Below are positions 35,385 through 44,450 of a stretch of 64,000 bases of DNA, in pieces. The position numbers and the translations under genes were made by a program. How positions within the stretch are numbered: position 1 is the stretch's first letter; each line of letters begins with the position of its first letter. The notes beneath the pieces were generated by a model, which was given only the letters and a program-made list of their open reading frames with translations, was not told the origin of the DNA and ran no database searches. The DNA comes from RH-AL1 sp965198715. GTDB taxonomy: Bacteria > Pseudomonadota > Alphaproteobacteria > Rhizobiales > Beijerinckiaceae. The DNA is taken from contig CBDAPV010000002.1 of the NCBI GenBank assembly GCA_965198715.1, positions 1,612,001-1,676,000 on the forward strand, written 5' to 3'.

Positions 35385-37649
35385 TTACCCCGCCATCGTA
35401 CTCGGGGACGCCAATGCGGAAGTATCGAGCAAACACCGCACCTGCGTGACCAGCGTCTCGCTCGTGAACGGCTTCGGCAGAAGCTCGGCCCCGGAATGGA
35501 GCCGGTCGTCGCTGACGACTGATTCGCGGCTGTAGCCGGAGGTATAGAGCACCGGGAGGCGACGGTGGCGTGTCGCCGCCTTGGCTAGCGCCCAACCATT
35601 CATCGGCCCCCTGAGGACGATGTCGGTGAAGAGCAGCGCCACCTCGGGATGGGCAGAGAGTAGGATCAGCGCAGACGGGCCGTCGGCCGCCTCGAGGACG
35701 CGATAGCCCTGCTCGCGGAGCGCGGAGGCAGCGAAGGTGCGCACTATGTCCTCGTCCTCGACAACGAGGATAGTCTCGCCGCGCGCGCGCGCGGCAGGCG
35801 GGGCGGACGGCGAGACCTCGGCCGGCGCGACATCCTCGCCCTGTATGAGGCGCGGCAGGAAAAGCCGGATGGTCGTGCCCCGTCCCATCTCCGAGCGGAT
35901 CACCGCGTGGCCGCCGGACTGCCGCGCGAAGCCGTATACCTGGCTCAGGCCCAAGCCGGTGCCCTTGCCGACCGGCTTAGTCGTGAAGAACGGCTCGAAA
36001 ACCTGCGCCATGATCTCGGCTGTCATGCCCTGGCCGGTGTCGCCAACGCTCACGACGGCGTAGTCCCCTGGCTCGACCTCGCCACCGACGGCGAGAGCCG
36101 AGCCGGCGCTTACCTGGCTGTTCTGGGTCTCGATCGTCAGCGTCCCGCCTTCAGGCATTGCGTCGCGCGCGTTGACCGCCAAGTTCAATATGGCATTCTC
36201 GAGCTGACTGACATCGATGGCGACCGGCCACACCTCTGTCGCGGGACGGACGCGCAGCACGATGCTGGCGCCCAAGGTCACGCGCAGCAGCTCGCCCACG
36301 CCGTCGACAAGATCGTTCAGCGCCACGCGCCTGGGCTGCAGCGGCTGCTGCCGCGAAAAGGCGAGCAGGCGGCCGGTCAGCGTGGCGGCGCGCTGCGCCC
36401 CGTCGACGGCGTTGCCGACGAGGCGCGCGACCCGCGGATCCTCGATGCGCCGGCCGGCGAGTTCGAGATTGCCAAGGATGGCGGTGAGGAGATTGTTGAA
36501 GTCGTGGGCTATGCCGCCGGTGAGGCGGCCGATCGCCTCCATCTTCTGCAGCTGGCGGAGCTGCGCGTCGACGCGCTCGCGCTCCGCAATCTCGGCCTCG
36601 AGCGCCGCCGCAGTCTCCTGCCAGCGGTCGCGGGCCAGGCGCTCGCGGAAGCTCTGCCGCACGACGAGCCAGGAGGCGACGGCGAGGGCGAGGGCCGAGA
36701 CCATTGAGACGATCCCGTAGTCCAGCAGCGAGCGACGCCACTGCGCCAGTACGGCGTCGGTCGCGAGACTGAAGCGGACGTAGACGGGATAGGTGCCGAC
36801 CTTGCGGTAGGCGAAGATGCGGTTGGTGCCGTCGATCACCGACGCGCCGATGTAATGGCCGAATGGCGCACGGCTGGCCTCCGAAAGGAGACGCGACGGG
36901 GTCGGCAGGTGCGTGATCGTTGTCGGCGGCGTGCGGGCGAGGATCTCGCCATCGCTCCGGGTCAGGGTCACGGCATGGTCGAAGTCGGGCTCGACCTCCT
37001 TGTAGAAGGTCTCGAAGTAGCTGCGATCGACCGAGACCACGATGGCGCCGGCGAAGGCGCCGGTCTTGTCGCGCAGCGCCACCGCGATGTTGAAGACGGG
37101 CTGGCCCGATTGCCGTCCCACGTAGGAGCGAGAGATGGCGGCGCCAGGAACGCCGGAGCGCAACGTCTGAAACCAGTCGCGGTCGGCGAAGCTGACGCCG
37201 CGGTCGGCGGGGTAGATCCGCCCGGACGCCTGCATCCGCCCATCGGCATCGACGATCGTGATGGTCGAGACTTGATCAAGTTCATCCTGGAGGTCCTGCA
37301 GCAGCTTATGCAGGTCGATACGATCCTCCTCCTTGCCCCAATCGACGAAGCGCAGGCGATCGCGCACCTGCTGGATCACCAGGCGATGGCTCTCGAAAAC
37401 CTTGCTGACGTGCTCCTCGAGGACGCGGGCCGTACGGTCGGCGCGCAACTCGGCGGTCCTCAAGGTGTCGCGGTAGCCGGTCCAGGCGGAGAAGCCGAAA
37501 AGCAGCGCAGGCAGCAGGATTGCGGCGACGACAAGGACGATTCCCGACCAACGCCAAGGCGCGCCGGTTATGTTGTGCCAAAGTTTACGGCCTGAGGCCG
37601 CGCTCCCCGTGCCTGTCAAAGCCGCCGCGCCCCCACCCGCGACCCACAC
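35385..37649 (-). CDS. hybrid sensor histidine kinase with receiver domain
   Basis: A 754-residue membrane kinase. A transmembrane helix (IVLVVAAILLPALLFGF) leads into a periplasmic sensor region of about 260 residues that resembles a double-Cache domain, then a second helix (YGIVSMVSALALAVASWLVV). The cytoplasmic part has the HisKA box GGIAHDFNNLLTAILGN with phospho-accepting H382, the N, G1 and G2 ATP-binding motifs (ENAILNLAVNARDAM, VSVGDTGQGM, GTGLGLSQVYGF), and a C-terminal receiver (LVVEDEDIVR ... LLFTDIVL ... PKPF). It starts at a GTG. No response regulator is adjacent. The ligand is unknown; Cache domains often bind small organic acids or amino acids. Confidence 0.9.
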   Translation of the reverse strand: MWVAGGGAAALTGTGSAASGRKLWHNITGAPWRWSGIVLVVAAILLPALLFGFSAWTGYRDTLRTAELRADRTARVLEEHVSKVFESHRLVIQQVRDRLRFVDWGKEEDRIDLHKLLQDLQDELDQVSTITIVDADGRMQASGRIYPADRGVSFADRDWFQTLRSGVPGAAISRSYVGRQSGQPVFNIAVALRDKTGAFAGAIVVSVDRSYFETFYKEVEPDFDHAVTLTRSDGEILARTPPTTITHLPTPSRLLSEASRAPFGHYIGASVIDGTNRIFAYRKVGTYPVYVRFSLATDAVLAQWRRSLLDYGIVSMVSALALAVASWLVVRQSFRERLARDRWQETAAALEAEIAERERVDAQLRQLQKMEAIGRLTGGIAHDFNNLLTAILGNLELAGRRIEDPRVARLVGNAVDGAQRAATLTGRLLAFSRQQPLQPRRVALNDLVDGVGELLRVTLGASIVLRVRPATEVWPVAIDVSQLENAILNLAVNARDAMPEGGTLTIETQNSQVSAGSALAVGGEVEPGDYAVVSVGDTGQGMTAEIMAQVFEPFFTTKPVGKGTGLGLSQVYGFARQSGGHAVIRSEMGRGTTIRLFLPRLIQGEDVAPAEVSPSAPPAARARGETILVVEDEDIVRTFAASALREQGYRVLEAADGPSALILLSAHPEVALLFTDIVLRGPMNGWALAKAATRHRRLPVLYTSGYSRESVVSDDRLHSGAELLPKPFTSETLVTQVRCLLDTSALASPSTMAG

Positions 37650-37723
37650 CAGGGTATAGAGCTATCTGCACAATAGCTCGCGGGCAAGTTAACTCGCGGG
37701 CAAGTTGGGCTGCCCCAGCGAGA

Positions 37724-37800
<77 letters not shown>

Positions 37801-37827
37801 GAACGGCGGCGGCCGGCGAGGCGTGTC

Positions 37828-37855
37828 GGATAAGCGGCGACGACGGAGGTGTCAA
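37828..37855 (-). promoter_or_regulatory. sigma-70 promoter of tRNA-Asp
   Basis: Minus strand: a perfect -35 box TTGACA, a 16-base spacer, and a -10 box TTATCC end 28 bases before the tRNA 5' end, a normal leader length. Confidence 0.6.
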
Positions 37856-38140
37856 GGATTGGTCGCGGCTTGCCGCTGCAGCTTGCTAGGTAAATATACC
37901 GATAAATGCGCGTGAAATGGACAGGCGAGGACGGGTTGAACCGGCGTTGGCGTCCACCTACCCGGTCTCGGCGCTCGGCCACACCGCGTTCGCCGGTTTC
38001 GGCGGACGGATACTTCGCGATGCCCATGCTTTCGGCGTTCGCCGACATCACCCCGGCAGGTCCTCGTCCGGCGTGGCCGTTCACCGACTTTCGTGGTCGA
38101 GATTCCCACCGCAGGTTCGCCGCGAAGGTTTTAACAGGGT
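37856..38140. other. 285-base spacer between divergent tRNA promoters, no assignable gene
   Basis: Both strands carry open frames of about 90-118 codons here, but neither has a ribosome site and the frames run into the tRNA genes or their promoters (the minus frame starts inside the TTGACA box of the tRNA-Val promoter). Contains the near-palindrome GGTAAATATACC at about 37889. I see no convincing gene; a conserved non-coding element is possible. Confidence 0.35.
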
Positions 38141-38169
38141 TTGACATCGCATCAGGCGCCCGCGATATA
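38141..38169 (+). promoter_or_regulatory. sigma-70 promoter of tRNA-Val
   Basis: TTGACA, a 17-base spacer and GATATA end 17 bases before the tRNA. This is the clearest promoter in the window. Confidence 0.7.
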
Positions 38170-38186
38170 GCCGCACCGGTCGAATC

Positions 38187-38261
38187 GGGCGCGTAGCTCA
38201 GCGGGAGAGCACTCCCTTCACACGGGAGGGGTCACAGGTTCAATCCCTGTCGCGCCCACCA
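38187..38261 (+). tRNA. tRNA-Val (CAC)
   Basis: 75 bases with a perfect acceptor stem GGGCGCG/CGCGCCC, anticodon stem CTCCC/GGGAG with loop TTCACAC (anticodon CAC), T arm ACAGG/CCTGT with TTCAATC, and an encoded CCA end. Confidence 0.96.
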
Positions 38262-38347
38262 TCGCGCGTCCCGAAGCCGCGTCCCGCCCGCCGCGGCGAT
38301 CATGACACCTTGTTGACGAACGGGACCGCGGCTCCTCTGATGCCGAC

Positions 38348-39916
38348 GTGATCCACATCGCCCTGCTCTTGCTCTTGCTCTTGCCCGCCGCCGCCCGGGC
38401 CGACGCCATCTGGCGCCGCGGCGAGGCAATGGAGCCGGGCTCGCTCGACCCGCACAAAGCCTCCACGGTCACCGAGGGGCACGTGCTCGACGAGCTCTAC
38501 GAGGGACTCGTGGTCTACGACGGCGAGGGCCGGCTGCAGCCCGGCGTGGCGCGCAGCTGGGACGTCAGCGCCGACAAGCTCGTCTACACCTTCCACCTGC
38601 GGCCCGACGCGCGCTGGTCAGACGGCAGCCAGGTCACGGCCGAGGACTTCGCTTTCGCGCTGCGCCGCCTCATGGACCCGAAGACCGGCGCCCAATACGC
38701 CAGCATTCTCCACACGCTGAAGAACGCGCGGCGCGTGAACACCGGCGGGATGCCGCTCGACGCCCTCGGCGCCCGCGCCCTCGACCCGCTGACGCTGCAG
38801 CTCACGCTGGAGCACCCGGCGGCCTACCTGCTGGCGCAGCTGACCCATTTTACCGCCCTGCCCCTGCACCGCCCGAGCCTGGCGCGCTGGGGCGCGAGTT
38901 TTACGCGGGCGGGGCATCTCGTCACCAACGGCGCGTTCGTCCTGAAGGACTATGTGCCCAACGACCGCCTGGTCCTGGCCAAAAACCCCTATTTTCACGA
39001 CGCTGCGCAAGTGCGGCTCGAGAGCGAGATCATCTTCCCGCTGGAGGATCATTCCGCAGCGCTGCGCCGCTTCATGGCCGGCGAGATCGATTCCTACCCC
39101 GACGTCCCCATCGACCAGATCCGTTTTGTGCGTGCGACGCTGGGGCGCGAGCTCAAGGTGGCACCCAACCTCGGCAGCTACTTCTGGGCCTTCGACACCC
39201 GCAACCCGCCCTTCAGCGACCCGCGCGTGCGCAACGCGCTCGCCATGGTGATCGACCGCGATTTTCTCGCGCGCACGATCTGGGGCGGCACCATGCTGCC
39301 GGGCTTCTCCTTCGTGCCGCCCGGCATCCCGAGCTACGGCACGCCCTCTTCCGTGACTTGGAAGGACGAGAGCCCTTTCGCTCGCGAGGACGACGCTATG
39401 CGGCTCATGGCGGAGGCCGGCTACGGGCCGGGGCACCCGCTGCGCCTCACCTTCCGCTACAACCAGTCGGAGAACCACAAGGCCACCGCCATCGCCGTTG
39501 CCGACATGTGGCGGACGCTAGGCGTCGCGATGGACTTCGTCGTCACCGACGCCAACTCGCACTACGCCTTCCTCGCCTCCGGCCAGCCCTACGACGTGGT
39601 CCGCTCGTCATGGTGGGCAGACTTCCCCGACGCGCAGAACTTCCTCTTCCTCGGCGAAAGCGACAACAAGGGGCTGAACTACGCTCATTTTTCGGACCCC
39701 GCCTACGACGCGTTGATGCGGGCGGCGGAGGTGGAGCCCGACGCGGCGAACCGCTCGGCGATCCTGCACCAGGCCGAGAGCCTGATGCTGGCGCAGCAGC
39801 CCTACCTCACGTTGATGACCTACCAGGCGCCGGACCTGGTCTCGCCCCAGCTGCGGGGCTGGAGCACCAACTTCATGGACCATCATCCCGGGCGTTACGT
39901 GTGGAAGGCGCCGTGA
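38348..39916 (+). CDS. peptide/oligopeptide ABC transporter substrate-binding protein (family 5)
   Basis: A 522-residue periplasmic binding protein of the OppA/DppA type. A GTG start gives a signal peptide with a run of leucines (LLLLLLLPAAARADA). MEPGSLDPHKASTVTEGHVL and LRPDARWSDGSQVTAEDFAF are family 5 signatures, and NPPFSDPRVRNALAMVIDRD is the typical lobe-2 motif. No permease or ATPase genes are beside it; the gene stands alone between tRNA-Val and tRNA-Gln, so it either serves a transporter encoded elsewhere or is an orphan. The specific ligand (oligopeptide, murein peptide or other) cannot be deduced. Confidence 0.92.
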   Translation: MIHIALLLLLLLPAAARADAIWRRGEAMEPGSLDPHKASTVTEGHVLDELYEGLVVYDGEGRLQPGVARSWDVSADKLVYTFHLRPDARWSDGSQVTAEDFAFALRRLMDPKTGAQYASILHTLKNARRVNTGGMPLDALGARALDPLTLQLTLEHPAAYLLAQLTHFTALPLHRPSLARWGASFTRAGHLVTNGAFVLKDYVPNDRLVLAKNPYFHDAAQVRLESEIIFPLEDHSAALRRFMAGEIDSYPDVPIDQIRFVRATLGRELKVAPNLGSYFWAFDTRNPPFSDPRVRNALAMVIDRDFLARTIWGGTMLPGFSFVPPGIPSYGTPSSVTWKDESPFAREDDAMRLMAEAGYGPGHPLRLTFRYNQSENHKATAIAVADMWRTLGVAMDFVVTDANSHYAFLASGQPYDVVRSSWWADFPDAQNFLFLGESDNKGLNYAHFSDPAYDALMRAAEVEPDAANRSAILHQAESLMLAQQPYLTLMTYQAPDLVSPQLRGWSTNFMDHHPGRYVWKAP

Positions 39917-40119
39917 TGTATCCGGATGGATCGCGCCCCCTAACGCAGGCTTCGTTCTGAACCGCCCTTGCGCGCTGAAGCGACGCGAACCTGATAGCAG
40001 CGTCCCTGCCCCGATTCGACCTTCGCGCCCCTGAGGCGCTTCGCCGGCGGCCACGATGACGTTTAGGCCGCACCTGCTTGATCCGTCCACCTACGCGGCG
40101 AACTCGCCTGCACCGCCTC

Positions 40120-40148
40120 TTGTAAGCATCGCCCATTCTGCGTATAGG
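40120..40148 (+). promoter_or_regulatory. possible promoter of tRNA-Gln
   Basis: TTGTAA, a 17-base spacer and TATAGG end about 42 bases before the tRNA. A second -10-like TATAAC at 40177-40182 lies too close to the tRNA to be the main start. Confidence 0.45.
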
Positions 40149-40189
40149 AACCCACCTCGCGACGAGGAAAGGCGACTATAACGCCACCT

Positions 40190-40263
40190 TGGGGGATAGT
40201 TCAACGGTAGAACTACCGACTCTGACTCGGTCAATCTTGGTTCGAATCCAGGTCCCCCAGCCA
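40190..40263 (+). tRNA. tRNA-Gln (CTG)
   Basis: 74 bases: acceptor TGGGGGA/TCCCCCA, the shortened D arm typical of glutamine tRNAs (GTTC/GAAC), anticodon stem ACCGA/TCGGT with loop CTCTGAC (anticodon CTG), T loop TTCGAAT, and encoded CCA. Confidence 0.95.
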
Positions 40264-40637
40264 CGCCTGTCCTGCCCTCCGCGGCCTGGTCTCCCTATAC
40301 AGAGCGGCAGAGACTGCTACGAGTTGCATGTTCGGCGAGGCAGTCATTTCTGTCGGGATGTACGTGACCAAGCTAACCAGAACCATTAACTACGTCGCGC
40401 GTATGATCTTGCCGCCTGATCTTCTGGAGCACTTCAGACGCGCCGAGATCTGAAAGTCGTTAGGCACCGCGAAGATCCTCAAGATCATACTGGCGATGCA
40501 GCGCCAGCCGGCGACGCGATGAGTGTCACCTTCAACGGCACCCCCCCCTTACACGGCGAAACAGGGCCTTCGTAGGCAGGCTCAGAAGGCATGCGAGGCG
40601 GATAAAGCCGCGATCACTTCGGATCTCTGCCCGAGAG
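40264..40637. other. gene-free stretch downstream of tRNA-Gln
   Basis: About 370 bases with frequent stops in all frames, no ribosome sites and no recognisable repeats. It starts at the tRNA 3' end, a common integration point, but I found no second copy of the tRNA end that would mark an attachment site. Confidence 0.4.
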
Positions 40638-40889
40638 CTAGTCGAGAGCGATGTGCCGGCGCTTGAGCCCTGCCCTGAAGACGACCGAACAGCTCGGCGT
40701 GAGCTGCGCCCGAGCGGCCTTCATGCAGGTCAAAAGCTTGTTTTCGTCAGGGTAGGCTGACGAGCAAAGCCTTTCGGCGTCTGTGCTGCAAGCGGCTTTC
40801 TCCTGCTCGGTGATGTGGAAGGCGTTCTGCTGAGCAAGCGCCGGCACCGGCAGGAGCGAGACGAAAGCAATGAGATGAAGATGTCGCAT
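40638..40889 (-). CDS. secreted cysteine-rich-repeat protein
   Basis: An 83-residue protein with a clear signal peptide (MRHLHLIAFVSLLPVPALAQ) and a short mature domain with four cysteines spaced as in the cysteine-rich (GLG1-type) repeat: ACSTDAERLCSSAYPDE, LLTCMKAARAQLTPSC. Two disulfides are likely in the periplasm. The start could also be an ATG six codons upstream, which lengthens the signal peptide n-region. Similar short proteins are common and uncharacterised in Bradyrhizobium relatives. It is isolated between two gene-poor, more AT-rich stretches. Confidence 0.65.
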   Translation of the reverse strand: MRHLHLIAFVSLLPVPALAQQNAFHITEQEKAACSTDAERLCSSAYPDENKLLTCMKAARAQLTPSCSVVFRAGLKRRHIALD

Positions 40890-41537
40890 GACGCTGTTAT
40901 GGCGCATTTACCCATTAGAAGCTAGGGCAAGGGTAAATTCTTAATGACATCCTAGCTCCTAGAAATCCTCGAAGCAACAGTAAGCATTGCTTCGAAGCTA
41001 TCTTCAAATGCCTTGATTAAAGAACGTTTCATTTGATGAAATGCGTCGTCGGTATCGAGGATCAGCAATCGAGCATTATGCTATTGAGCGAAAATGCACC
41101 TGCTTAGTTTTCCGGTCCACTGCTCGGCGCATCTGTGTCATTCGCCTCATTAACTTAGGCTCTAGCAGAGCATCAAGCCTAAGTCACAAGCTGGGCGGCA
41201 CAGTATCGCCAGGCCGAGTGCGTGGAAGCTCCAAAGATCTTCAGTCATGGCGCTTGCGCTGCCGCAGACAGGATCGAGCCTGCAACTGCAGAATGCTACC
41301 AAGCGTCAGACGAAGAAAATAAGAAGTCGTTTATAGACAAAGATTTAGCACCTTAGACGCAGGGTCCAGGTCCCCTAGCTTAAATCTCCGCCGCGCAATA
41401 TGGCGCTGGACTGACATGGCAGCAAAGAGTCAGCTTGATTTGTCGAGCTGGTCACCCGGTTGCTTCAGAATCGGGTGAGCCGGGACGAGCAAGCGGCGGC
41501 TTGTCCGAACGCTCGCGACGTAGAGCAAGCGAGGCGT
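40890..41537. other. AT-richer gene-poor stretch
   Basis: About 650 bases of clearly lower GC than the surroundings. Short frames exist (for example a 93-codon one from 41041) but lack ribosome sites and recognisable sequence. It separates the ordinary chromosome from the symporter and the decayed genes that follow, and may be the edge of an acquired segment. Confidence 0.4.
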
Positions 41538-43028
41538 CTACTCGGCCGGCACACCGGCACCGATGCGGACCGAGATGCGCCGTTCCACGGCGCTTACCGC
41601 CAGCGCCGTCACGATGTTGAGGCCGAGCGCCACGACGCCGATGTTGAGGTCCTGGATCCAACCCGGCAGCCCCGGCAGGAGGCCGCCCAGAGTCGCCTTG
41701 GTGATCGTCGTCGCCATGACGATTGCGGCGCCAACGCAGATGCCGGCGAAGGCACCCCCGCCGGTGAAGGCCCGCCTGTCGGCTAGGCTGACGGCGAGCG
41801 CCGGGAAGAGCTGCGTGACCAGCGCGTAGCCCATCAGCAGCAGGGCGACGATGGTGTCGCCGCCGGCGAGGGCGAAATACAGCGCCACCGCGGCCACGCA
41901 AGGCACGAAGACCTTGGCGGCGACCGCGACCTCGCGCTCCCCGGCCGCGCCGCGGACGAAAGGATAGACGTCCTTGGCGAGCGTCGTCGAGGCGGCCATC
42001 AGCATCATTGAGCCGGGCACCAGCGCCGTCAGCACGCCAGCCGCGCCGATAATCCCGACGACCACGGGCGGCAGCTCGGCTAGGGCCACCTTGAAGAGCG
42101 CGAGGTCGATGTCCTTGCCCGTCAGGCCCGGCACGCGAAGCAGGGCCGCAAAGCCGACGAAGAGCGCGAACAGCAGCAGCAGACCGTAAAGCGGCGCCAC
42201 CACGGCGTTGCGGCGCAGGGTGCGCTCGTCCCTGGCGGTATAGATCGAGGCGAAGCTGTGCGGCCACATGAAGAAGCCGCAGGCCGTCAGCGCCACCGTC
42301 GAGTCGAACCAGGCGACGCTCTGCCCGCGCGGCTTGAAGGTAAGGACTCCGGGATGCGCGGCCTGGACGGCATGGAACATGGGACCGACGCCGCCGGCGA
42401 TCTTGAGCGGCAGGTAGATGCCGAGGAACGCCACCACGCCGAGGATCAGCACGTCCTTGATGAGCGCGATCGAGGCCGGACCGTGGATGCCGGAGGCGAC
42501 CACGAAGGCCGAGATCACGAGCGCACCGAGCACCATGCCGACCTCGGGCGAGACCGCGCCGTAGCTCGAGGTCGTCATGATGATGCCGAGCCCCTTCAGC
42601 TGCAGCACGAGGTAGGGCACGAGGGCGACAATGCCGACCACTGTCACCAGCAAGCCGAGCGGGCGACTGTCGTACTTGGCGGCAAAGAAACTCGCCTGCG
42701 ACACCAGCTTGCGCTCGCGGGCGTAGCGCCACACTGCCGGCAGCAGCCAGTAGGAGAGCACGTAGGCCAGCGGGAAGTAGCACAGGATGTAGTAGGAGGC
42801 GGCGCCCTTGCCGTAGGCGTAGCCCGACGCGCCGAGGAAGGTGAAGGTCGTGTAGATCTCGCCGGCCATCAGCAGGAAGACGAGGATCGCGCCGAAGCTG
42901 CGCCCGCCGACGCTCCAGCTTTCGAGCCCGGCGCCCTCGTGGCTGATCCTTCGGGTGCGGCCGCCGAGCACCGCGATGACCAGCGCGGCGAGCATCGTGA
43001 GGGCGATGAGAAGCATCGCGACGTTCAT
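41538..43028 (-). CDS. sodium:solute symporter (SSS family)
   Basis: A 496-residue transporter with about 13 transmembrane segments of the LeuT-like SSS fold, using sodium to import an organic solute (family members carry monocarboxylates, proline, pantothenate and others). LESWSVGGRSFGAILVFLLM near the N-terminus and PGSMMLMAASTTLAKDVYPF around residue 335 are characteristic. The ATG chosen (MNVAMLLIALTMLAALVIAV) starts just before the first helix and overlaps the stop of the DUF3311 gene by four bases, the standard pairing of this subgroup. The substrate cannot be read from the sequence. Confidence 0.92.
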   Translation of the reverse strand: MNVAMLLIALTMLAALVIAVLGGRTRRISHEGAGLESWSVGGRSFGAILVFLLMAGEIYTTFTFLGASGYAYGKGAASYYILCYFPLAYVLSYWLLPAVWRYARERKLVSQASFFAAKYDSRPLGLLVTVVGIVALVPYLVLQLKGLGIIMTTSSYGAVSPEVGMVLGALVISAFVVASGIHGPASIALIKDVLILGVVAFLGIYLPLKIAGGVGPMFHAVQAAHPGVLTFKPRGQSVAWFDSTVALTACGFFMWPHSFASIYTARDERTLRRNAVVAPLYGLLLLFALFVGFAALLRVPGLTGKDIDLALFKVALAELPPVVVGIIGAAGVLTALVPGSMMLMAASTTLAKDVYPFVRGAAGEREVAVAAKVFVPCVAAVALYFALAGGDTIVALLLMGYALVTQLFPALAVSLADRRAFTGGGAFAGICVGAAIVMATTITKATLGGLLPGLPGWIQDLNIGVVALGLNIVTALAVSAVERRISVRIGAGVPAE

Positions 43029-43210
43029 GCCCGGTTTCGCCCATCCAGCCGGTAAATTAGGAACAAGATCGCGGCCGAGAACAGCGTGCAAGCCGTCGCC
43101 CAGGCCAGCGGCAGCGGAAGCCCGAGCACGAAAGGCTCGACGCGGTTCATGAACGGCATGCCGACAAGAAGGACAATCCAGGGCACCAAGCCCAGAGCCT
43201 TCAACCCCAT
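43025..43210 (-). CDS. DUF3311 small membrane protein, symporter partner
   Basis: A 61-residue protein with two transmembrane helices (LGLVPWIVLLVGMPFMNRV and PLPLAWATACTLFSAAILFL), the DUF3311 pattern found immediately upstream of SSS transporters, where it probably acts as a small accessory subunit. It overlaps the symporter start by four bases. The open frame extends upstream, but only antisense to the amidase remnant; the ATG given places the first helix correctly. Confidence 0.85.
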   Translation of the reverse strand: MGLKALGLVPWIVLLVGMPFMNRVEPFVLGLPLPLAWATACTLFSAAILFLIYRLDGRNRA

Positions 43211-43261
43211 GATTTCACTCCATCCCACCCGCTGTCGCGCACGTCGTTCCGCTGTGGCAAA

Positions 43262-44448
43262 TGCAGGGCCAGCGATCCAGGGCTCGCCGCTGTATGCCGA
43301 CTTCGTGCCCACCCACGACGCGCTCTTCGTCGAGCGGCTGCGCGCCGCCGGCGCGATCCTCATCGGCAAGACCAACGTGCCGGAGTTCGGCCTCGGCTCG
43401 CACAGCTACAATCGCGTGTTCGGCACGACCCGCAACGCCTACGATCCGGCGCTGAGCGCCGGCGGCAGCTCGGGCGGGGCCGGCGCGGCGCTGGCGCTAT
43501 GCATGGTGCCGCTCGCCGACGGCAGCGACTTCATGGGGTCGCTGCGCAATCCGGCGGGGTGGAACGGCGTGTTCGGCTTGCGTCTCTCGGCCGGCCGCGT
43601 ACCCTCGCTGCCGGAGCCGGAGACTACCTCCAGCAGCTGAGCACCGACGGCCCGATGGCGCGCAGCGTCGGCGACCTCGCGCTCCTGCTGTCGGTGATGA
43701 GCGGGGCCGATCCGCGGGCGCCGCTCGGCCGCGCCCAACCGCCGCTGCCCGCCGCGATCCTCGACGAGCCCGTCGCCGGTCGGCGATCGGCTGGCTCGTC
43801 GGCTACGCCGGCGCGCTGCCGACGGAGGATGGCATCCTCGATCTCTGCGAGCAGGCGCTGGCCTCGCTCCGGGCGGCGGGATGCACGGTCGAGGAGGCCG
43901 ACCTCGGCATGTCCGCCGCCGAGATCTGGACGTGCTGGCTCACCTGGCGGCACGTCCTCATGGCCGGGCGCTTCGCCGCGCCTCACGCCGACCCGGCCAA
44001 GCGCGCGCTGCTGAAGCCCGAGCTGGTCTGGGAAATCGAGGGTGGCCTGAGGCTGTCGGCCGTCGACCTCTACGGCGAATCGCAGACGCGCACCCGGCTG
44101 ATCAGTCGTCTCCTCGCCCTGTTCGAACGTTACGACGCGCTCGCCTTGCCGAGCGCCCAAGTCTTCCCCTTCGCGCAGGAGCTCGACTAGCCCAAGAGCA
44201 TCGCCGGCACGACGATGGACAGCTAGCACCGCTGGATGGAGGTCGTCGTCCCCGGCACCCTTTCGGGCTGTCCGGTGGTGTGCCTGCCGGCCGGTCTCGG
44301 CGGGCCCCGCCGGCTGCCATCCGGCCTGCAGCTGATCGGCCGGCCCGGCGGCGATCGCGAGCTGCTGCGGCTCGCTCGCGCCTACGAGATCGAAGCGAAG
44401 CCGGCCGAAACGATTCCGAAGATTCAGCGGCGGTGTATTTTGCGATGA
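43262..44448 (+). pseudogene. amidase (amidase-signature family), decayed
   Basis: Three frames together spell an amidase. The first holds IQGSPLYADFVPTHDALFVE and the core GGSSGGAGAALALCMVPLAD, then GVFGLRLSAGRVPSLP. Near 43613 the match moves to another frame (GDYLQQLSTDGPMARSVGDL), and near 43785 to a third (AIGWLVGYAGALPTEDGILD to VFPFAQELD). That frame has stop codons at 44188 and 44224, with homology continuing after them (VVVPGTLSGCPVVCLPAGLG). The N-terminal quarter, including the region with the catalytic lysine, is absent. Two frameshifts, two nonsense codons and a 5' truncation make it non-functional. It abuts the DUF3311 gene divergently. Confidence 0.9.
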
Positions 44449-44450
44449 CG

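Noticed and set aside
37925..38000. tRNA-like appearance on the minus strand (GGTTCAACC and a GGCCGAGC stretch)
   Set aside because: The putative T stem and acceptor stem do not pair, so no cloverleaf can be drawn.
37906..38196. A 96-codon plus-strand frame across the spacer into tRNA-Val
   Set aside because: It runs through the tRNA-Val promoter and into the tRNA, has no ribosome site and no recognisable sequence.
41255..41310. Possible degenerate tRNA fragment (GGCTCGATCCTG hairpin on the minus strand)
   Set aside because: Only a four-base stem pairs and no anticodon arm or acceptor stem is present.
41041..41322. A 93-codon plus-strand frame in the AT-richer stretch
   Set aside because: No ribosome site, no domain, and its composition (Arg/Ser/Cys-rich) is unlike real proteins of the window.
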